From Luscinia megarhynchos (taxonomy: Eukaryota > Chordata > Aves > Passeriformes > Turdidae), in contig JAPFBE010000013.1 of the NCBI GenBank assembly GCA_034336665.1, positions 21,741,056-21,805,055 of the forward strand: a DNA stretch of 64,000 bases, written 5' to 3'. The notes beneath the pieces are model-generated. The model made no database searches and was not told the origin of the DNA. It was given only the letters and a program-made list of their open reading frames with translations. Every line of letters starts with the position of its first letter. The stretch's first letter is position 1. Shown in pieces: positions 63,136 to 64,000 of this stretch. Made by a program: the position numbers and the translations under genes.

Positions 63136-63230
63136 CAAAAAGCAAACAAAAACCAGAACAAACAAAAACGGCAAAAAACAAACAAGCCCCCAAAAACAAC
63201 AAAATCCCCCCAAACTAACAAAAAACTCTA
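63136..63230. repeat. A/C-rich low-complexity run
   Basis: Repeated AACAAAC-type units with CCCCC interruptions, and almost no G or T. It might be the decayed A-rich tail of an old retroposon, but no body is visible on either side. Confidence 0.75.
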
Positions 63231-64000
63231 GGCATTTTATACCCCTGGTGTAATCTTTTCTTCTTTTACTTTTTTACTTTTTTTTTTTTAATTATTAAAT
63301 GCGAATAAGCCCATGAAATTTGGCATCTGACTGCACTCGTCCCTATTTCCTTTTTCTTTCCAGGCCTTGATGTTAATTTGGGAATATGGTATGACCTCCT
63401 ATTAACTTATTAAGGGATTTCATCTTGTAGCAGTCTACCTGCTGGTTGCATAGGTTCACATTTCATACTTGCTTTTTCAGGTTGCTTCTTTCCCCAGAAT
63501 CTGTGGTGGTATTAGGGTGATGATGAGGGAACATAAATTTTTCTGTGGAGGATTACAAGCCAAAATTGGGACCTGCTAACATGGAGTCCCTCTGCAATAA
63601 TCTGGAGATCTGTTATAACCCCATTTTGCACACAGTTTCATTATTACTCACACATCACCCAAGGACAGTGTCATCATTTTTTTTTCTGCAACATGCATGC
63701 TGGGGTATTTAGGGTTCACTTTTCCCCTCCACTAATGACCAAGTTTTTATGCAATCCCTATTCATCCTGATTACCTCTTTAACTGACTCTGTCAGTAGGC
63801 AGCACTGACTTGGAGTGTAAAAAATTTATCATTGCTTGGGTTATCTTTGGCTATTTGTTCCTCAAATTTTTTCTTAATCTGTATTTTACATCTCAGTGCT
63901 CCATTTTATGTTCTATTCTATTAGCATCACTTGAATGGAATATCCAATTTTTAAAGTACTCTTTATCTGACTTGAATAAACCATCATAACTTGATATTTA

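Larger units (their letters stand above)
13184..64000 (-). other. LSAMP: LSAMP intron upstream of the Ig1 exon (partial)
   Basis: This is the 3' part of the intron that precedes the Ig1 exon; it runs off the right edge. No minus-strand frame resembles the LSAMP signal peptide or the start of Ig1, so the first exon lies outside the window. LSAMP is known in mammals to span megabases with more than one 5' exon, so 50 kb of intron is expected. It carries several CR1 remnants, one long LTR, a few simple repeats and candidate regulatory blocks, each listed separately. Confidence 0.87.
61105..64000. other. Intronic sequence to the right edge, no gene seen
   Basis: Contains an AAAT microsatellite, an A/C-rich low-complexity run and a T-run at 63270-63290. 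No gene or dispersed repeat recognised. Confidence 0.55.

Noticed and set aside
1..64000. CRISPR arrays, operons, tRNA or rRNA genes
   Set aside because: No regularly spaced repeats, no bacterial gene organisation, and no cloverleaf or ribosomal sequence recognised; the window is vertebrate intron.

Overview
This window reads as the interior of one very large vertebrate gene, most likely from a bird. Only one protein-coding exon can be supported in 64 kb: 12951..13183 on the minus strand. It encodes most of the first immunoglobulin domain of LSAMP (limbic system-associated membrane protein, IgLON family). The bird assignment rests on abundant fragments of CR1-type LINEs, an LTR that resembles avian endogenous retrovirus LTRs, the lack of mammalian Alu, B1 or L1 material, and LSAMP residues that differ from the mammalian protein as I recall it.

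Layout, following the gene on the minus strand. From 64000 down to 13184 lies part of the intron upstream of the exon. The exon follows, with a clean acceptor (tctgcag/G) and donor (CAAG/gtaagc). From 12950 down to 1 lies part of the next intron. I found neither the signal-peptide exon nor the next Ig exon, which fits the megabase-scale introns known for LSAMP. The many open frames elsewhere are short, mutually overlapping, and look like chance.

Mobile elements explain part of the intronic DNA. A solo LTR of class II (ERVK/alpharetrovirus) type lies at 1911..2281, with TGT...ACA ends, an AATAAA signal and a near-perfect 6-bp target duplication. A second, longer avian-type LTR lies at 52484..53128 on the minus strand. 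CR1 fragments of different ages occur on both strands. The best preserved is at 43951..44400, and several older ones still show traces of reverse transcriptase. Simple repeats are few and short.

The remaining sequence holds candidate regulatory DNA rather than genes. There is a small CpG-dense patch about 3.4 kb upstream of the exon (20 CpG in 324 bp). A TAAT-rich block at 16080..16400 looks like a conserved non-coding element. A CpG cluster at 20270..20330 carries a CTCF-like core, and a nested set of inverted repeats lies at 46031..46105. These are inferences from sequence pattern alone. I see no evidence of a novel multi-gene system, CRISPR array, operon or RNA gene.
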